A DNA stretch of 64,000 bases from Brumimicrobium sp051745635 (GCA_051745635.1 JBNJEH010000004.1:24066-88065), one strand, 5' to 3'. Positions 24,873 to 33,458 are shown, counted from the stretch's first letter. Numbers and translations: made by a program. The notes: generated from the sequence alone by a model not told the origin.

Positions 24873-25190
24873 TTATTTTAACTTATTAAAGCTACTATCA
24901 GAGGTTAATTCGGATAAAAACTGTTGTCCTATCATTTCACAAGCGAAATGTTTTGAAAATTCAGCAGCATTGTTTTTAGCTCATTTTGCCTTCTTTCTGA
25001 ATGATACTTATCAAGTATTTTTTAATACATCGAATAAAAAAACTGTTTACACCAGGGCTGATTAATTCGGGTGTTGCTTCACTTCCTCTAACAAAGACAA
25101 TACAACCAGGAGACCCTCGCTTTCGTTCCGAGACTACCCAACTTGGGTTTGGTAAAATGGTGACCGAATAAGTGTCTTGGGAAGTAATTT
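24873..25190 (-). pseudogene. Decayed GT4 glycosyltransferase remnant
   Basis: One minus-strand frame reads CIVFVRGSEATPELISPGVN, which resembles the donor-site end of GT4 enzymes (EATPELI..GVN). After a shift near 24980, another reads AAEFSKHFACEMIGQQFL and ends SSFNKLK at 24873, like the usual last helix of such enzymes. Upstream frames are short. The stretch 24690-25328 therefore holds dead glycosyltransferase sequence rather than regulatory DNA. Confidence 0.5.
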
Positions 25191-25328
25191 GTCATAAAAA
25201 ACCAATTAGAACCAGGCAACACAAAACTGACCTGATACATGCCCCTAATGCCTTAACTCATTACTTAGCATGAATATGGATTGTTGTGCACACTAAAAAA
25301 TATGATGTGTGAGAAAATACGTTGAAAT

Positions 25329-26357
25329 TCATTTTTTTGAAAGCAATGATTTAAAGTATGCTTTATTTATATAAACAAAACGTTTTTTATTTATCAAGTT
25401 TTTAGTATTGAACAAGCTTATAAAATAATTTTTAGTTTTAACTATTGCCTTTTCGTTGTTCATAGAGTGATCAAATTGTTTCATTTTATTTAGATGAACC
25501 TTATGAGTATAATATGACACCATCTCGTTGTCACCTTTTTGTTCATAATAATTTCTCAAAGCGATGAATGTTGCCCTTAACTTTAAATATTTGGTTTTTT
25601 GGTTTAATGAGCTCCATACCCCACCACTATGAACCCGATATACAGCAGGTTTAATATCCTGATGGTAGTGATATTTCCCGTAATTACCTAACAAACTAAT
25701 TAAGCATGAATCTCCATTAGAAGTGTTTGATAATATTTCGGGGAATTCTCGCACACCTGGAATATTTCGAAAAACCATTGTTAATGTTAGAATATCATAG
25801 ATTCTCTTCAACTCCTCACAAGTGGCATCTTTTTGATAAACTTCAGGTAGTTTAGAGGAACTTAAGAAATTATTATTTTTATCAATGATTTTAGCATTAT
25901 GACCACTTATAACATACTCCTCATTCTCTTCCAAAAACTCCACTTGCTTTTGTAGTTTGAAAGGGTCTGTCCAGTAATCGTCGCCATCACATAACGCAGT
26001 ATATTTTCCTTTAGCAGAATACAAATTATATAGAAAATTAAAACGACCAGTCGGTTTTCCTCCAATACTAATATTATTTTCTCTATGATGAAGAAATAAT
26101 CTAATCTTTTCAGGATATCGATTAGCGTAACCTATGCAAATTTCACGTGTACTATCTTTGGAAGCGTCTTCACCCAATAAAATTTCAATTTCAAAGCTAG
26201 TTTTTTGCATTAAAACACCCTCAAGACATTCCTGTATATAATCAGCATGTTGATACGTCTGAATACATACGGATACCATAGGTGTTTTGATGACTTTATT
26301 TTCATTCTCAACCACCTTTTTGTTTTCGTATATTTTCTTGAAATCGTTTATATCCAT
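25329..26357 (-). CDS. Glycosyltransferase family 2
   Basis: The 342-residue protein has a GT-A core after a 25-residue lead: MVSVCIQTYQHADYIQECLE, EILLGEDASKDSTREI and the metal site ALCDGDDYWTDPFKLQKQVE. It would add a sugar to the surface polysaccharide. The C-terminal 90 residues are basic, without membrane helices. It overlaps the upstream sulfotransferase by ten bases, so the two are co-expressed. Downstream lie about 640 bases of decayed genes. Confidence 0.92.
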   Translation of the reverse strand: MDINDFKKIYENKKVVENENKVIKTPMVSVCIQTYQHADYIQECLEGVLMQKTSFEIEILLGEDASKDSTREICIGYANRYPEKIRLFLHHRENNISIGGKPTGRFNFLYNLYSAKGKYTALCDGDDYWTDPFKLQKQVEFLEENEEYVISGHNAKIIDKNNNFLSSSKLPEVYQKDATCEELKRIYDILTLTMVFRNIPGVREFPEILSNTSNGDSCLISLLGNYGKYHYHQDIKPAVYRVHSGGVWSSLNQKTKYLKLRATFIALRNYYEQKGDNEMVSYYTHKVHLNKMKQFDHSMNNEKAIVKTKNYFISLFNTKNLINKKRFVYINKAYFKSLLSKK

Positions 26358-27160
26358 TTAAAATGTTTGTTGAGTTTTTTGAAGTCTTCGTCTTCTTTTA
26401 TGGTTTTTTCAATAAAACGCGGTAAAGTTTTTTTCCATCCATTATCATTTTTTTTCTTTTTAAATACTGAATAGGCATCATTAGATTGAGAAGAGGTTGA
26501 GTCTTTTAAAAAAGTATCTGTTTGTTGTTTATATTCCAGATTACAAAATTCAAAAAGCTGTTTTATTTCATTAGTGGTATCAGTTAACAAATCGTCATAA
26601 GAAATAAGGTAAAATTGATTCGGATAGTTCTTTTTTAGTCTTAAAAAAAGAAAACAGACTTCTTTCCATTTTTCATAACCGTTAAATTCTTCTGGTTTAT
26701 TCATATTTTTTTTTGGAGCATATCTCCATTCTTCTTGTATTTTCCAATCTAAATCTATCCTAAATTCTTTTGGGGCATTCAACCAAGAATTGATTACAGC
26801 AAAAGGGCTTCTAATTAAGCCTATAACTTTTATTTCTTTTTCTTGAATTAGTAAGTTTTCTAATATGTGATGATAACGTACTTCTTTATAAATTATATGT
26901 GTTTTATTATTCTTTAAAAACGTTGGTACTTTATTGTCTTTTTTTGCAGTTTTTTGTAAGACAAAATTATCTGATGTGTGTAATATTTGATTAAAATAAT
27001 CTTCAATAGCAAAGTTTGACGATGCTGGAGTCAGCATACCTTTATGAGAGTAAGAAAAAAGAGGCTGAAATCTATATGCCACATTAGGATGGGAATCAAA
27101 AATAGAACCTAACCACGAAGAACCTGATCGGGGGACGCTATGTACAGCTATCTTTTTCAA
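26348..27160 (-). CDS. Sulfotransferase family protein
   Basis: The 270-residue protein starts with KKIAVHSVPRSGSSWLGSIF, the 5'-phosphosulfate loop that binds PAPS. The 3'-phosphate segment is VIGLIRSPFAVINSWL. It should place sulfate on a sugar of the glycan, or less probably on another acceptor. The start is TTG. It overlaps the GT2 gene downstream by ten bases. With a second sulfotransferase in the cluster (29196-29852), a sulfated surface polymer is likely. I see no PAPS synthesis genes in the window. Confidence 0.85.
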   Translation of the reverse strand: MKKIAVHSVPRSGSSWLGSIFDSHPNVAYRFQPLFSYSHKGMLTPASSNFAIEDYFNQILHTSDNFVLQKTAKKDNKVPTFLKNNKTHIIYKEVRYHHILENLLIQEKEIKVIGLIRSPFAVINSWLNAPKEFRIDLDWKIQEEWRYAPKKNMNKPEEFNGYEKWKEVCFLFLRLKKNYPNQFYLISYDDLLTDTTNEIKQLFEFCNLEYKQQTDTFLKDSTSSQSNDAYSVFKKKKNDNGWKKTLPRFIEKTIKEDEDFKKLNKHFKWI

Positions 27161-27234
27161 ACCAACTTATAATTATAAAGTATGTCTTTTTTATATGCCG
27201 ACCTATCCTGCGCACTTTTAGAAATGGTACTCAT
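27157..27234 (-). other. Tiny reading frame between WbqC and sulfotransferase genes
   Basis: The 25-codon frame (MSTISKSAQDRSAYKKDILY at its start) begins three bases after the WbqC gene and its stop overlaps the sulfotransferase start. It may be a leader peptide, the head of a deleted gene, or chance. Confidence 0.2.
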
Positions 27235-27236
27235 AA

Positions 27237-27944
27237 TCAATCTATAAAATTAACACTTTTCATTCTCATCCTCGCCTCCTCCTTTGAACAGTGCATTAAA
27301 ACATCTATAATTGACAAATAAGGTATAAATTCTTCAAGACCCTGATTATATGGTATCTGTTTTGATTGAATAAACTGCAGATCAATATTATTCTTGTAAA
27401 ACTTTTCTTTGGAAAAAAATTCCAAACCATTTTCTGGATTGACATACTTATCAGCACCGAGAGCTTTTGTAATATTTAAAGCCCACTCATCAGGTTCGTT
27501 CGCTTTTTTAATTTCGACATTCATATCCGACCAAATTGATATTTGCGTTTTTATATCTAAATAATTGGAAATGACGGATAAAGAATGGTAATTCAACTGT
27601 GTAATACTTGAGCCAGAATATTCTAATGCCTCCAATAATAAACTTTTAACGCTATGAAAATTTCTGGCTTTCTTGTAAGCGTTTATCTGCGCAATAATCT
27701 TTTCTTTCCAATTAACTGACTGATTAATGTTCATTTCAGCTATTGACGTGTCTCTAGGTTTTTTTACAAGCGGAACTTTTATATACATCGGTCGCCCCTG
27801 ACTACTGATAACTCTATTTCTTTCGATCCAACCATGTCTAATGAATTGGGGGGTATCGAACAAAATAAAATGATCAACATGATCTATTAACGAAAAATAC
27901 CCTATATAAGGGAGAAAATATGGCTGCATTATACCTAACTTCAT
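27237..27944 (-). CDS. WbqC-like protein
   Basis: The 235-residue protein starts MKLGIMQPYFLPYIGYFSLI and continues FDTPQFIRHGWIERNRVIS, the hallmark of the WbqC family. Members sit in O-antigen and lipid-linked glycan loci, often beside DegT aminotransferases, and are thought to help modify amino sugars; the reaction is not settled. It overlaps the aminotransferase gene by four bases. Length and motifs are normal. Confidence 0.88.
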   Translation of the reverse strand: MKLGIMQPYFLPYIGYFSLIDHVDHFILFDTPQFIRHGWIERNRVISSQGRPMYIKVPLVKKPRDTSIAEMNINQSVNWKEKIIAQINAYKKARNFHSVKSLLLEALEYSGSSITQLNYHSLSVISNYLDIKTQISIWSDMNVEIKKANEPDEWALNITKALGADKYVNPENGLEFFSKEKFYKNNIDLQFIQSKQIPYNQGLEEFIPYLSIIDVLMHCSKEEARMRMKSVNFID

Positions 27945-29020
27945 AAACTTTTCATTATCAGTTTTACTATATGGTCTTGATCTGATTTTTCAAGACCTGA
28001 ATACAAAGGCAAACAAAGAACTCTGCTTGAAACATCCTCTGAAATATCGACTTTTTCCACGTTGAGGTAAGGCAACTCATTTAAAGAAGGATAAAAGTAG
28101 CGTCGCGGATAAATATCTTGTTTTTCTAATTCTTTCTTAACTTTTAGAAGAATTCTCTCATCATTGAAAAGTATTGGGAAATAGCTAAAATTCCAATCCG
28201 TTTTTTGATTGATTTTCAACAACTGAAGATCAACACCTTTAAATTGCTCTTCGTAGTACAACCACAAAAGTTTACGCCGATTTAAAACTTCATTCATATA
28301 GGGTAAAACAGCTAGTCCCATTGCGGCGTTCAATTCACTCATCTTACCGTTGATTCCTGCACCATTAAATTTTAAAGGTCCATCGTGTCCAAAATTATGA
28401 GCCAAAAATAATTTATGAAATAATTCTGAATCTTTACAAAAAATAGCACCGCCCTCTCCGGTGTGAAATAATTTGGTAGCGTGAAAACTACAGGTACTGA
28501 TATCACCGTACTCGAAGATACTTTTACCCTTATATTTTACGCCAAAGCAATGTGCCGCATCGTAAATGATTTTTAAGTTGTGTTTTTTGGCTATTCGTTC
28601 GATTTCTTCTATGTGACAAGGGTTTCCAAAAACGTGTGTGGCAAGAATGCAGGTTGTTTTGTTGGTAATTGCTGATTCAATTTTTGTTTCATCAATCGTG
28701 AAATAATCGGGATGGATATCTACAAAAACCGGCGTACATTTTTCCCAGACTATCGCTGCTGTGGTCGCTACATAGCTGAAAGGGGTCGTGATGATTTCTC
28801 CTCCGTTACCTATTAGCTTTAATGCGATTTGTAAGGGCACCGTTCCATTATTGGTGCAGAGGATTTTACTTTCTTCCAGTTCCAGATAATCGGTGAGTTT
28901 GGTTTCTAGTTCACGTACGAGTTCCCCACGATTGGTGAGCCAGCCATTATTAAAGGCACGCTGCACTTGGGCGGTGTATTCTTCCATGGGGGGGAGAAAG
29001 GATTTTGTTACGGGGATCAT
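27941..29020 (-). CDS. DegT/DnrJ/EryC1/StrS family sugar aminotransferase
   Basis: From the ATG at 29020 the protein has 359 residues. It begins MIPVTKSFLPPMEEYTAQVQ; an earlier start at 29071 would add 17 residues that do not look like this family. The PLP site is SFHATKLFHTGEGGAIF with the Schiff-base Lys in ATK; DAAHCFGVKYKG binds the cofactor. It makes an amino sugar nucleotide from a keto sugar with glutamate as donor. The formyltransferase at 13057 could act on the product. The keto-sugar supplying enzymes are not in the window. Confidence 0.9.
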   Translation of the reverse strand: MIPVTKSFLPPMEEYTAQVQRAFNNGWLTNRGELVRELETKLTDYLELEESKILCTNNGTVPLQIALKLIGNGGEIITTPFSYVATTAAIVWEKCTPVFVDIHPDYFTIDETKIESAITNKTTCILATHVFGNPCHIEEIERIAKKHNLKIIYDAAHCFGVKYKGKSIFEYGDISTCSFHATKLFHTGEGGAIFCKDSELFHKLFLAHNFGHDGPLKFNGAGINGKMSELNAAMGLAVLPYMNEVLNRRKLLWLYYEEQFKGVDLQLLKINQKTDWNFSYFPILFNDERILLKVKKELEKQDIYPRRYFYPSLNELPYLNVEKVDISEDVSSRVLCLPLYSGLEKSDQDHIVKLIMKSL

Positions 29021-29195
29021 TTTGTTTCTTTTGTTGGGTAATATTTCACAGTTTTTCAAGGAGATGGTCACACTTGCGGCGATAAAAATCGTCAGTAGTG
29101 TAACACAGTGAAAAAAACCTTTGCTTTACTGGGTATCTATTTTACATATAAATTTTGAATCGATGAGAAGAATTTATTTTTTCATTTTCTAATCA

Positions 29196-29852
29196 TCATT
29201 TGCTCTTATTTGCATGTACGTCATAATTTTCACTGATTTCTATATCAAAAAAATCGGCTAGCAGACTCCATTTATTTTGGTCTTCTAGCTCACAATGGAT
29301 GAACCTCTCATTTAAAGGATCTATTGCATTAAAGAACTGAATGGCGTGATAGTTTCTATTTACATAAGTCTCTATATATTTTTCCCGATGCTCCTCACTT
29401 AAAGGCAGTAAATTATCAATCTCACTTGACAAGAAGTCGATTTCACCTTGAAAACTTTCGTAAAACTCAGTTTCTCTGCCATATAAATAACAGTGTCGAA
29501 AAGTATTGCCGAGCGTTTTACCGTTTGAGTGACTCATCATAGAGTCAAACCATTTATCAGGGTCTCTTGTAAATAAAACAAACTTTGACTTTGGAAACTG
29601 ATGATATAAAACCTTGTAAAAATGCTCTAAGCTCCAAGGACCATCCTCAAAAACAGTGTTTTGTTTAAAATCTTTAGAATCAAATATTGCGTTGTAGTCT
29701 CCTTTAAAATATTGGAGGTTCCAGTCATTACGATGCGTTTCACTCCAGCCTGCCCTTTTATACCCATGTTCTTCAAAGAACTCTCCAACAGAGGTCGTTC
29801 CTGTGCGTTGGAATGAAATGCAGAATATTTTATTTCTCTTAAATAGTCTCAT
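29196..29852 (-). CDS. Sulfotransferase-like P-loop protein
   Basis: The 218-residue protein has the phosphosulfate loop IFCISFQRTGTTSVGEFFEE at the N-terminus and KFVLFTRDPDKWFDSMM as the 3'-phosphate site. It belongs to the sulfotransferase family seen in bacterial glycan loci. It lies eight bases after the ABC ATPase gene and faces the aminotransferase gene across a 175-base gap. A role in sulfation of the exported polysaccharide is inferred. Confidence 0.8.
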   Translation of the reverse strand: MRLFKRNKIFCISFQRTGTTSVGEFFEEHGYKRAGWSETHRNDWNLQYFKGDYNAIFDSKDFKQNTVFEDGPWSLEHFYKVLYHQFPKSKFVLFTRDPDKWFDSMMSHSNGKTLGNTFRHCYLYGRETEFYESFQGEIDFLSSEIDNLLPLSEEHREKYIETYVNRNYHAIQFFNAIDPLNERFIHCELEDQNKWSLLADFFDIEISENYDVHANKSK

Positions 29853-29860
29853 TTTTTAGA

Positions 29861-31111
29861 TTAAATTGTTCTCCATTTAAAACTAGGCTTTAATGCGCCT
29901 ACGGTTCTTCCATTCCAGGAGCCTAGCTTTTTTTCTTCAATAATATCAAAGGCTACTGCGTTTTCCTTTCGGTATAGTATACTTCGACCATCTGAAATCT
30001 GCACATCCATATAAAAGCGGCCAGTATTAAAAAAGTTTTTGGGTATGATCATTTCTGTTTTTTTTAATGTTTGTGTTGAGTCTAGTGACTCCGGGCACCC
30101 AGTTACAAACAGAAACCCACCACTTGAGTCTTTAAATCGAAGGCTAAGGAAAAGGTTTCTCTCACTATTTATATATTCGCATTCTACAGAACTCTCGTCT
30201 GAATGATAGAGGGTTTGATTCACTGTCTTACCTTTTCCAGATATTTTTAAAAACGATAATTTAAAGGGCAAGTTTACAAACTCTTTCCCAGAGAAAATGT
30301 GTTTTTCTTTAACAGATTGTTCTCCCTCCCCTTTTAGGTATAAGTTTATTATAGTATCTGTGTCTGCAATACTTTCAACTTCTCCATTCTTCAAAAGCAG
30401 GGATTTATGACATAAGCTCTTTATACTTGACATATTGTGACTAACAAATAGGACTGTTCTGCCACCCTGCTCACTAATATCTTTCATCTTCCCTATTGCC
30501 TTTTTCTGAAACTCGGCATCTCCAACAGCCAATACTTCATCCACAATAAGAATTTCAGGTTCAAGGAATGCAGCAACCGCAAAACCGAGTCGCACGCGCA
30601 TACCGGAAGAAAAGCGCTTTAATGGTGTGTCCACATACATCGTACAACCCGAAAAATCAATAATTTCATCAAACTTAGCGGCTATTTCTTTTTTGGTCAT
30701 TCCGAGAATAGCGCCGTTGAGGTAAATGTTTTCGCGAGCAGTCATTTCGGGGTGCATTCCTGTTCCTACTTCAAGGAGTGAGGCAATGCGTCCTTTAGTT
30801 TTTATTTCTCCTGTTGTAGGGCTGGTAATTTGCGAGAGTATTTTGAGTAAGGTTGATTTTCCTGCTCCGTTGCGACCTATGATCCCTAGTATTTCGCCTT
30901 GTTCTACTTCAAAATTGATGTCTTTTAGTGCCCAGACGTAATCGCTTTCTGCTTTTTGTGAGCGATCGTTGGTTTGGCCTACAATAGCATACGGATCTTC
31001 TTTACCACGAACGCGTGCCCACCAACGGTTGAGGTCGTGGGAAATGGTGCCGGTGCCAAATTCGCCGAGGCGATAGAGTTTGGAGAGGTTTTCTACTTTT
31101 AATACGGGCAT
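29861..31111 (-). CDS. ABC transporter ATPase for polysaccharide export (Wzt-like)
   Basis: The 416-residue protein has an ATPase domain (1-about 265) and a C-terminal Wzt-type carbohydrate-binding domain (about 285-410). Walker A is IIGRNGAGKSTLLKIL, the signature is KRFSSGMRVRLGFAVA and Walker B is PEILIVDEVLAVGD. It powers export of the finished glycan together with the permease at 31729-32574. The C-terminal domain usually reads the capped end of the polymer. A dead GxxExxY gene between class B repeats separates it from the permease gene. Confidence 0.92.
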   Translation of the reverse strand: MPVLKVENLSKLYRLGEFGTGTISHDLNRWWARVRGKEDPYAIVGQTNDRSQKAESDYVWALKDINFEVEQGEILGIIGRNGAGKSTLLKILSQITSPTTGEIKTKGRIASLLEVGTGMHPEMTARENIYLNGAILGMTKKEIAAKFDEIIDFSGCTMYVDTPLKRFSSGMRVRLGFAVAAFLEPEILIVDEVLAVGDAEFQKKAIGKMKDISEQGGRTVLFVSHNMSSIKSLCHKSLLLKNGEVESIADTDTIINLYLKGEGEQSVKEKHIFSGKEFVNLPFKLSFLKISGKGKTVNQTLYHSDESSVECEYINSERNLFLSLRFKDSSGGFLFVTGCPESLDSTQTLKKTEMIIPKNFFNTGRFYMDVQISDGRSILYRKENAVAFDIIEEKKLGSWNGRTVGALKPSFKWRTI

Positions 31112-31123
31112 TTATGTTTTTTT

Positions 31124-31258
31124 TGTTTCACAGTGTTTCACTGAGTTGGTCACGGAGTTTCACGGTGTGTCTTTTTGTTTCACGGTGTTGGTCAAAGAGT
31201 CTCACGGAGTTTTTTCACGGTGTTACTCTGTGTAGTACTCTGTGGTACACTGTGGAAT
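31124..31258. repeat. Class B palindromic repeat, left copy
   Basis: The stretch repeats CACGGAGTTTCACGGTGT-like words and ends with their inverse, ACTCTGTGTAGTACTCTGTG. It can fold into a hairpin. A related copy lies at 31652-31733 on the other side of the dead GxxExxY gene, and a partial one at 33413-33456. Confidence 0.75.
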
Positions 31259-31261
31259 AAC

Positions 31262-31633
31262 TTACAAGATGAGTCTTTTAATTCCATTTTTCAAGCTCTT
31301 CGTATGGAAATTCAATAACAGTCCAACTTTGCAATCAGATAGTTTTAAATACGTCAATACTTGCGCAGTGTGTACATCTGTAAAGGCTTCTACTGTTTTT
31401 AATTCTATTACTACTTTATTTTCAACTAATATATCAATTCTGTAACCACATTCTAAATTTACTTCTTCATAAATGAGAGGTAAGGCTTTTTCGACTTCAA
31501 CTTTTAACCCTTTCTTTTTGAGTTCATAAACTAAGCATGCTTGGTAAGCAGACTCAAGTAATCCTGGGCCTAATGCGGTGTGTATTTTATAGGCTGAATC
31601 TAAAATTTATTGGGTAATGTGATTTATTTCCAT
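31262..31633 (-). pseudogene. GxxExxY family gene with early in-frame TAA
   Basis: From ATG 31633 the frame reads MEINHITQ, then TAA at 31607-31609, then ILDSAYKIHTALGPGLLESA and onwards to a stop at 31262. That is 124 codons, the same size as the two intact copies at 46685 and 47939. It keeps GYRIDILVENKVVIELK, the PD-(D/E)XK-like residues. The lost codon probably was AAA (Lys). No good start follows the stop, so the gene is probably dead, recently so since the rest is unbroken. Confidence 0.85.
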
Positions 31634-31651
31634 AATGGGTGTGATTTTTTG

Positions 31652-31733
31652 TGTCACGGAGTTTCACGGTGTTGGTCACAGATTTTCACAGTGTTACACT
31701 GTGCATTACACCGTGAGACTCTGTGGAACTAAA
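31652..31733. repeat. Class B palindromic repeat, right copy
   Basis: CACGGAGTTTCACGGTGT at its start pairs with ACACCGTGAGACTCTGTG at its end, an almost perfect 18-bp stem with an inner palindrome between. It ends within the last codons of the permease gene, so it may act as its terminator. Confidence 0.75.
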
Positions 31734-32574
31734 CTGTGTCCATGAATGTTTTCTCTGTTCTATTAAATATAATCGTCCCCACAAAGAGCAACACCACCAT
31801 AAAAATAAAACTATATGCGAGTCCGAGAAGCGAAATCGTCCCTTCACCAAAGAACATATATTTAAACCCTTCTAAAATGTGAGAAAATGGATTTGCAGCC
31901 ATATAAATATGGTATTTTTCTGGAATCTCACTCATTGGATAGATTACTGGTGTGGCGTACATCGCTAATTGTACACCGAATTGAATCAAGAATTTTAAGT
32001 CTCTGTACTTGGTTGTTAAACTACTAAATATAAGTCCAAACCCCAGTCCAAACAGTCCCTTCATGACAATAAGAAGCGGAAGCAATGCCAACGTCCAGTT
32101 CGGCTCCATAGGAGTGCCAACCACTAAAAAATAGATATATAAGCCCAAAAATAACCCGAATTGGATCAAGAATTTTAATCCATTTGAAATCACAATAGAA
32201 AGCGGCGTGATCAATCGAGGGAAATAGACTTTTCCAAAGACCTGCGCATTTGCGGTAAATGTGTCTGCTGTTTTAGTGAAACAGTCTGCAAAGAAGTTCC
32301 AGATTACGATTCCAGCCATATAAAAGAGCGGTTGTGGGATGTCGTCTGTTGATATGCCAGCAATGTTTCCGAAAACCACCACGAAAATAAGCGTGGTTAA
32401 AATCGGTTGAACAAAGAACCATAGAGGACCTAGAATCGTTTGTTTGTAGGTGACTACGATGTCTCTTTTTACGAAGAGCACCAATAAGTCGTAATAACGA
32501 ATGAGTTCCTTAATCCGAAGGTCAAGTAGACTTTTTCGGGGTTGTATGATGTTATCGTATTGTTCGGTGTTCAT
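31729..32574 (-). CDS. ABC-2 type polysaccharide export permease (Wzm-like)
   Basis: The 281-residue protein has six membrane helices. It starts with the cytoplasmic ELIRYYDLLVLFVKRDIVVT and the first helix ILGPLWFFVQPILTTLIFVV, and ends with NPFSHILEGFKYMFFGEG and a last helix. This is the usual build of Wzm or TagG exporters. With the Wzt-like ATPase it moves lipid-linked glycan across the inner membrane. It is the intact relative of the broken permease at 11172-11637. A class A repeat lies just upstream. Confidence 0.92.
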   Translation of the reverse strand: MNTEQYDNIIQPRKSLLDLRIKELIRYYDLLVLFVKRDIVVTYKQTILGPLWFFVQPILTTLIFVVVFGNIAGISTDDIPQPLFYMAGIVIWNFFADCFTKTADTFTANAQVFGKVYFPRLITPLSIVISNGLKFLIQFGLFLGLYIYFLVVGTPMEPNWTLALLPLLIVMKGLFGLGFGLIFSSLTTKYRDLKFLIQFGVQLAMYATPVIYPMSEIPEKYHIYMAANPFSHILEGFKYMFFGEGTISLLGLAYSFIFMVVLLFVGTIIFNRTEKTFMDTV

Positions 32575-32583
32575 TTGTTTTTT

Positions 32584-32727
32584 TTAACCGCAGAGGCGCG
32601 AAGGAGGCGCTAAGTTCGCAAAGGGTTTTGTTTTTTTTATTAAATCGCTAGGCTCTTTTTTTTAATATAGTCACAACCAAAAAAATTCTCAGTGTTCTCT
32701 GCGCCTCCTTTGCGCCCTTTGCGGTTC
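32584..32727. repeat. Class A palindromic repeat (R6)
   Basis: It starts AACCGCAGAGGCGCGAAGGA and ends with TGCGCCCTTTGCGGTT. The arms pair over about 25 bases with few mismatches around an AT-rich centre. It belongs to the family at 46438-48743 but here has no GxxExxY gene directly beside it; it lies between the permease and the regulator gene. Confidence 0.75.
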
Positions 32728-32797
32728 CTCTTCCGCACGGCTTCGCCACTGTAAGTCCCATTAGAAACTCACTTTTCATCACTAAACACCCTTGTTT

Positions 32798-33331
32798 TCA
32801 GTGTTCAGCGTCGTAAATTAGAAATGCCGTATTTTCTTTATTTTCAAGAAAAACAGCAGCTTCTTTGGGAGTCATTGCCGAGCATTTAATTTTTCGACTA
32901 ATTTCCGACTCCATACGATCAATTAAATTAGACAGGTAATCCAGTTTTACATTCCCCGTCATCAACAATTCAATATTCCCCGAATCGTGACCATTTGCGT
33001 AATCTCCCACGACGTACACACGTTTTAAATCACCTAAATATCCGACCACCTCATCGAGTAAACGATCGAGGCCAGTGTACTTGGTTACAATACTCCGTAA
33101 GTCCTGGAAAAAAGTATGTTCACGGTTGGCACGATAGTAAACACGATTCCCGTCTCGTTCCGAAAGTAAAATATTCGCTTCGGTTAAGCGATTTAACTCC
33201 ACCCGAATAGCATTCGTATTCTCTTCTAGGTCAGAAGCTAACTCTCGCAAATAAGAAGAGGTGTCAGGATTAAGAAAAAACTTAACCAGTAGTTTTACTC
33301 TCGTTTTGGATGTAATCAGTGTTTCTATCAT
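32798..33331 (-). CDS. Winged-helix regulator with nucleotidyltransferase-like domain
   Basis: The 177-residue protein has an ArsR-like winged helix (about 1-75: LITSKTRVKLLVKFFLNPDT, ELASDLEENTNAIRVELNRL) and a C-terminal domain like a minimal nucleotidyltransferase (about 95-175: RVYVVGDYANGHDSGNIELL). The usual GSxAxG catalytic motif is changed to GDYANG, so that domain is probably inactive and serves for binding. Genes of this kind often head polysaccharide clusters in Bacteroidetes. The gene is the first of the minus-strand cluster and has a perfect palindrome three bases upstream of its start. Confidence 0.82.
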   Translation of the reverse strand: MIETLITSKTRVKLLVKFFLNPDTSSYLRELASDLEENTNAIRVELNRLTEANILLSERDGNRVYYRANREHTFFQDLRSIVTKYTGLDRLLDEVVGYLGDLKRVYVVGDYANGHDSGNIELLMTGNVKLDYLSNLIDRMESEISRKIKCSAMTPKEAAVFLENKENTAFLIYDAEH

Positions 33332-33333
33332 AA

Positions 33334-33352
33334 CGAGTAAAATATTTACTCG
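33334..33352. promoter_or_regulatory. 19-bp palindromic operator before the regulator gene
   Basis: CGAGTAAAATATTTACTCG is a perfect 8-bp inverted repeat around ATA. It lies three bases before the ATG at 33331. A minus-strand CATATTTG at 33357-33364 resembles the -7 box (TAnnTTTG), so the palindrome would cover the start of transcription. Autoregulation by the winged-helix protein is the simplest reading. Confidence 0.65.
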
Positions 33353-33412
33353 GATACAAATATGTAGGGTGTTTCTGGAAATACAAAATTTTTTTAAAAC
33401 TTTTTTCGAATC

Positions 33413-33456
33413 ACTGTGCTACACCGTGTCTAACTCTGCGCTACACTGTGAAACTG
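33413..33456. repeat. Class B repeat, partial copy
   Basis: CACTGTGCTACACCGTGTCT and CTACACTGTGAAACTG match the right arm of the class B repeats at 31 kb. It ends directly at the -33 element of the adhesin promoter. Confidence 0.6.
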
Positions 33457-33458
33457 TT

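Noticed and set aside
31242..31445. Plus-strand frame of 67 codons between ABC genes
   Set aside because: It is the antisense of the GxxExxY pseudogene, which explains the sequence far better.
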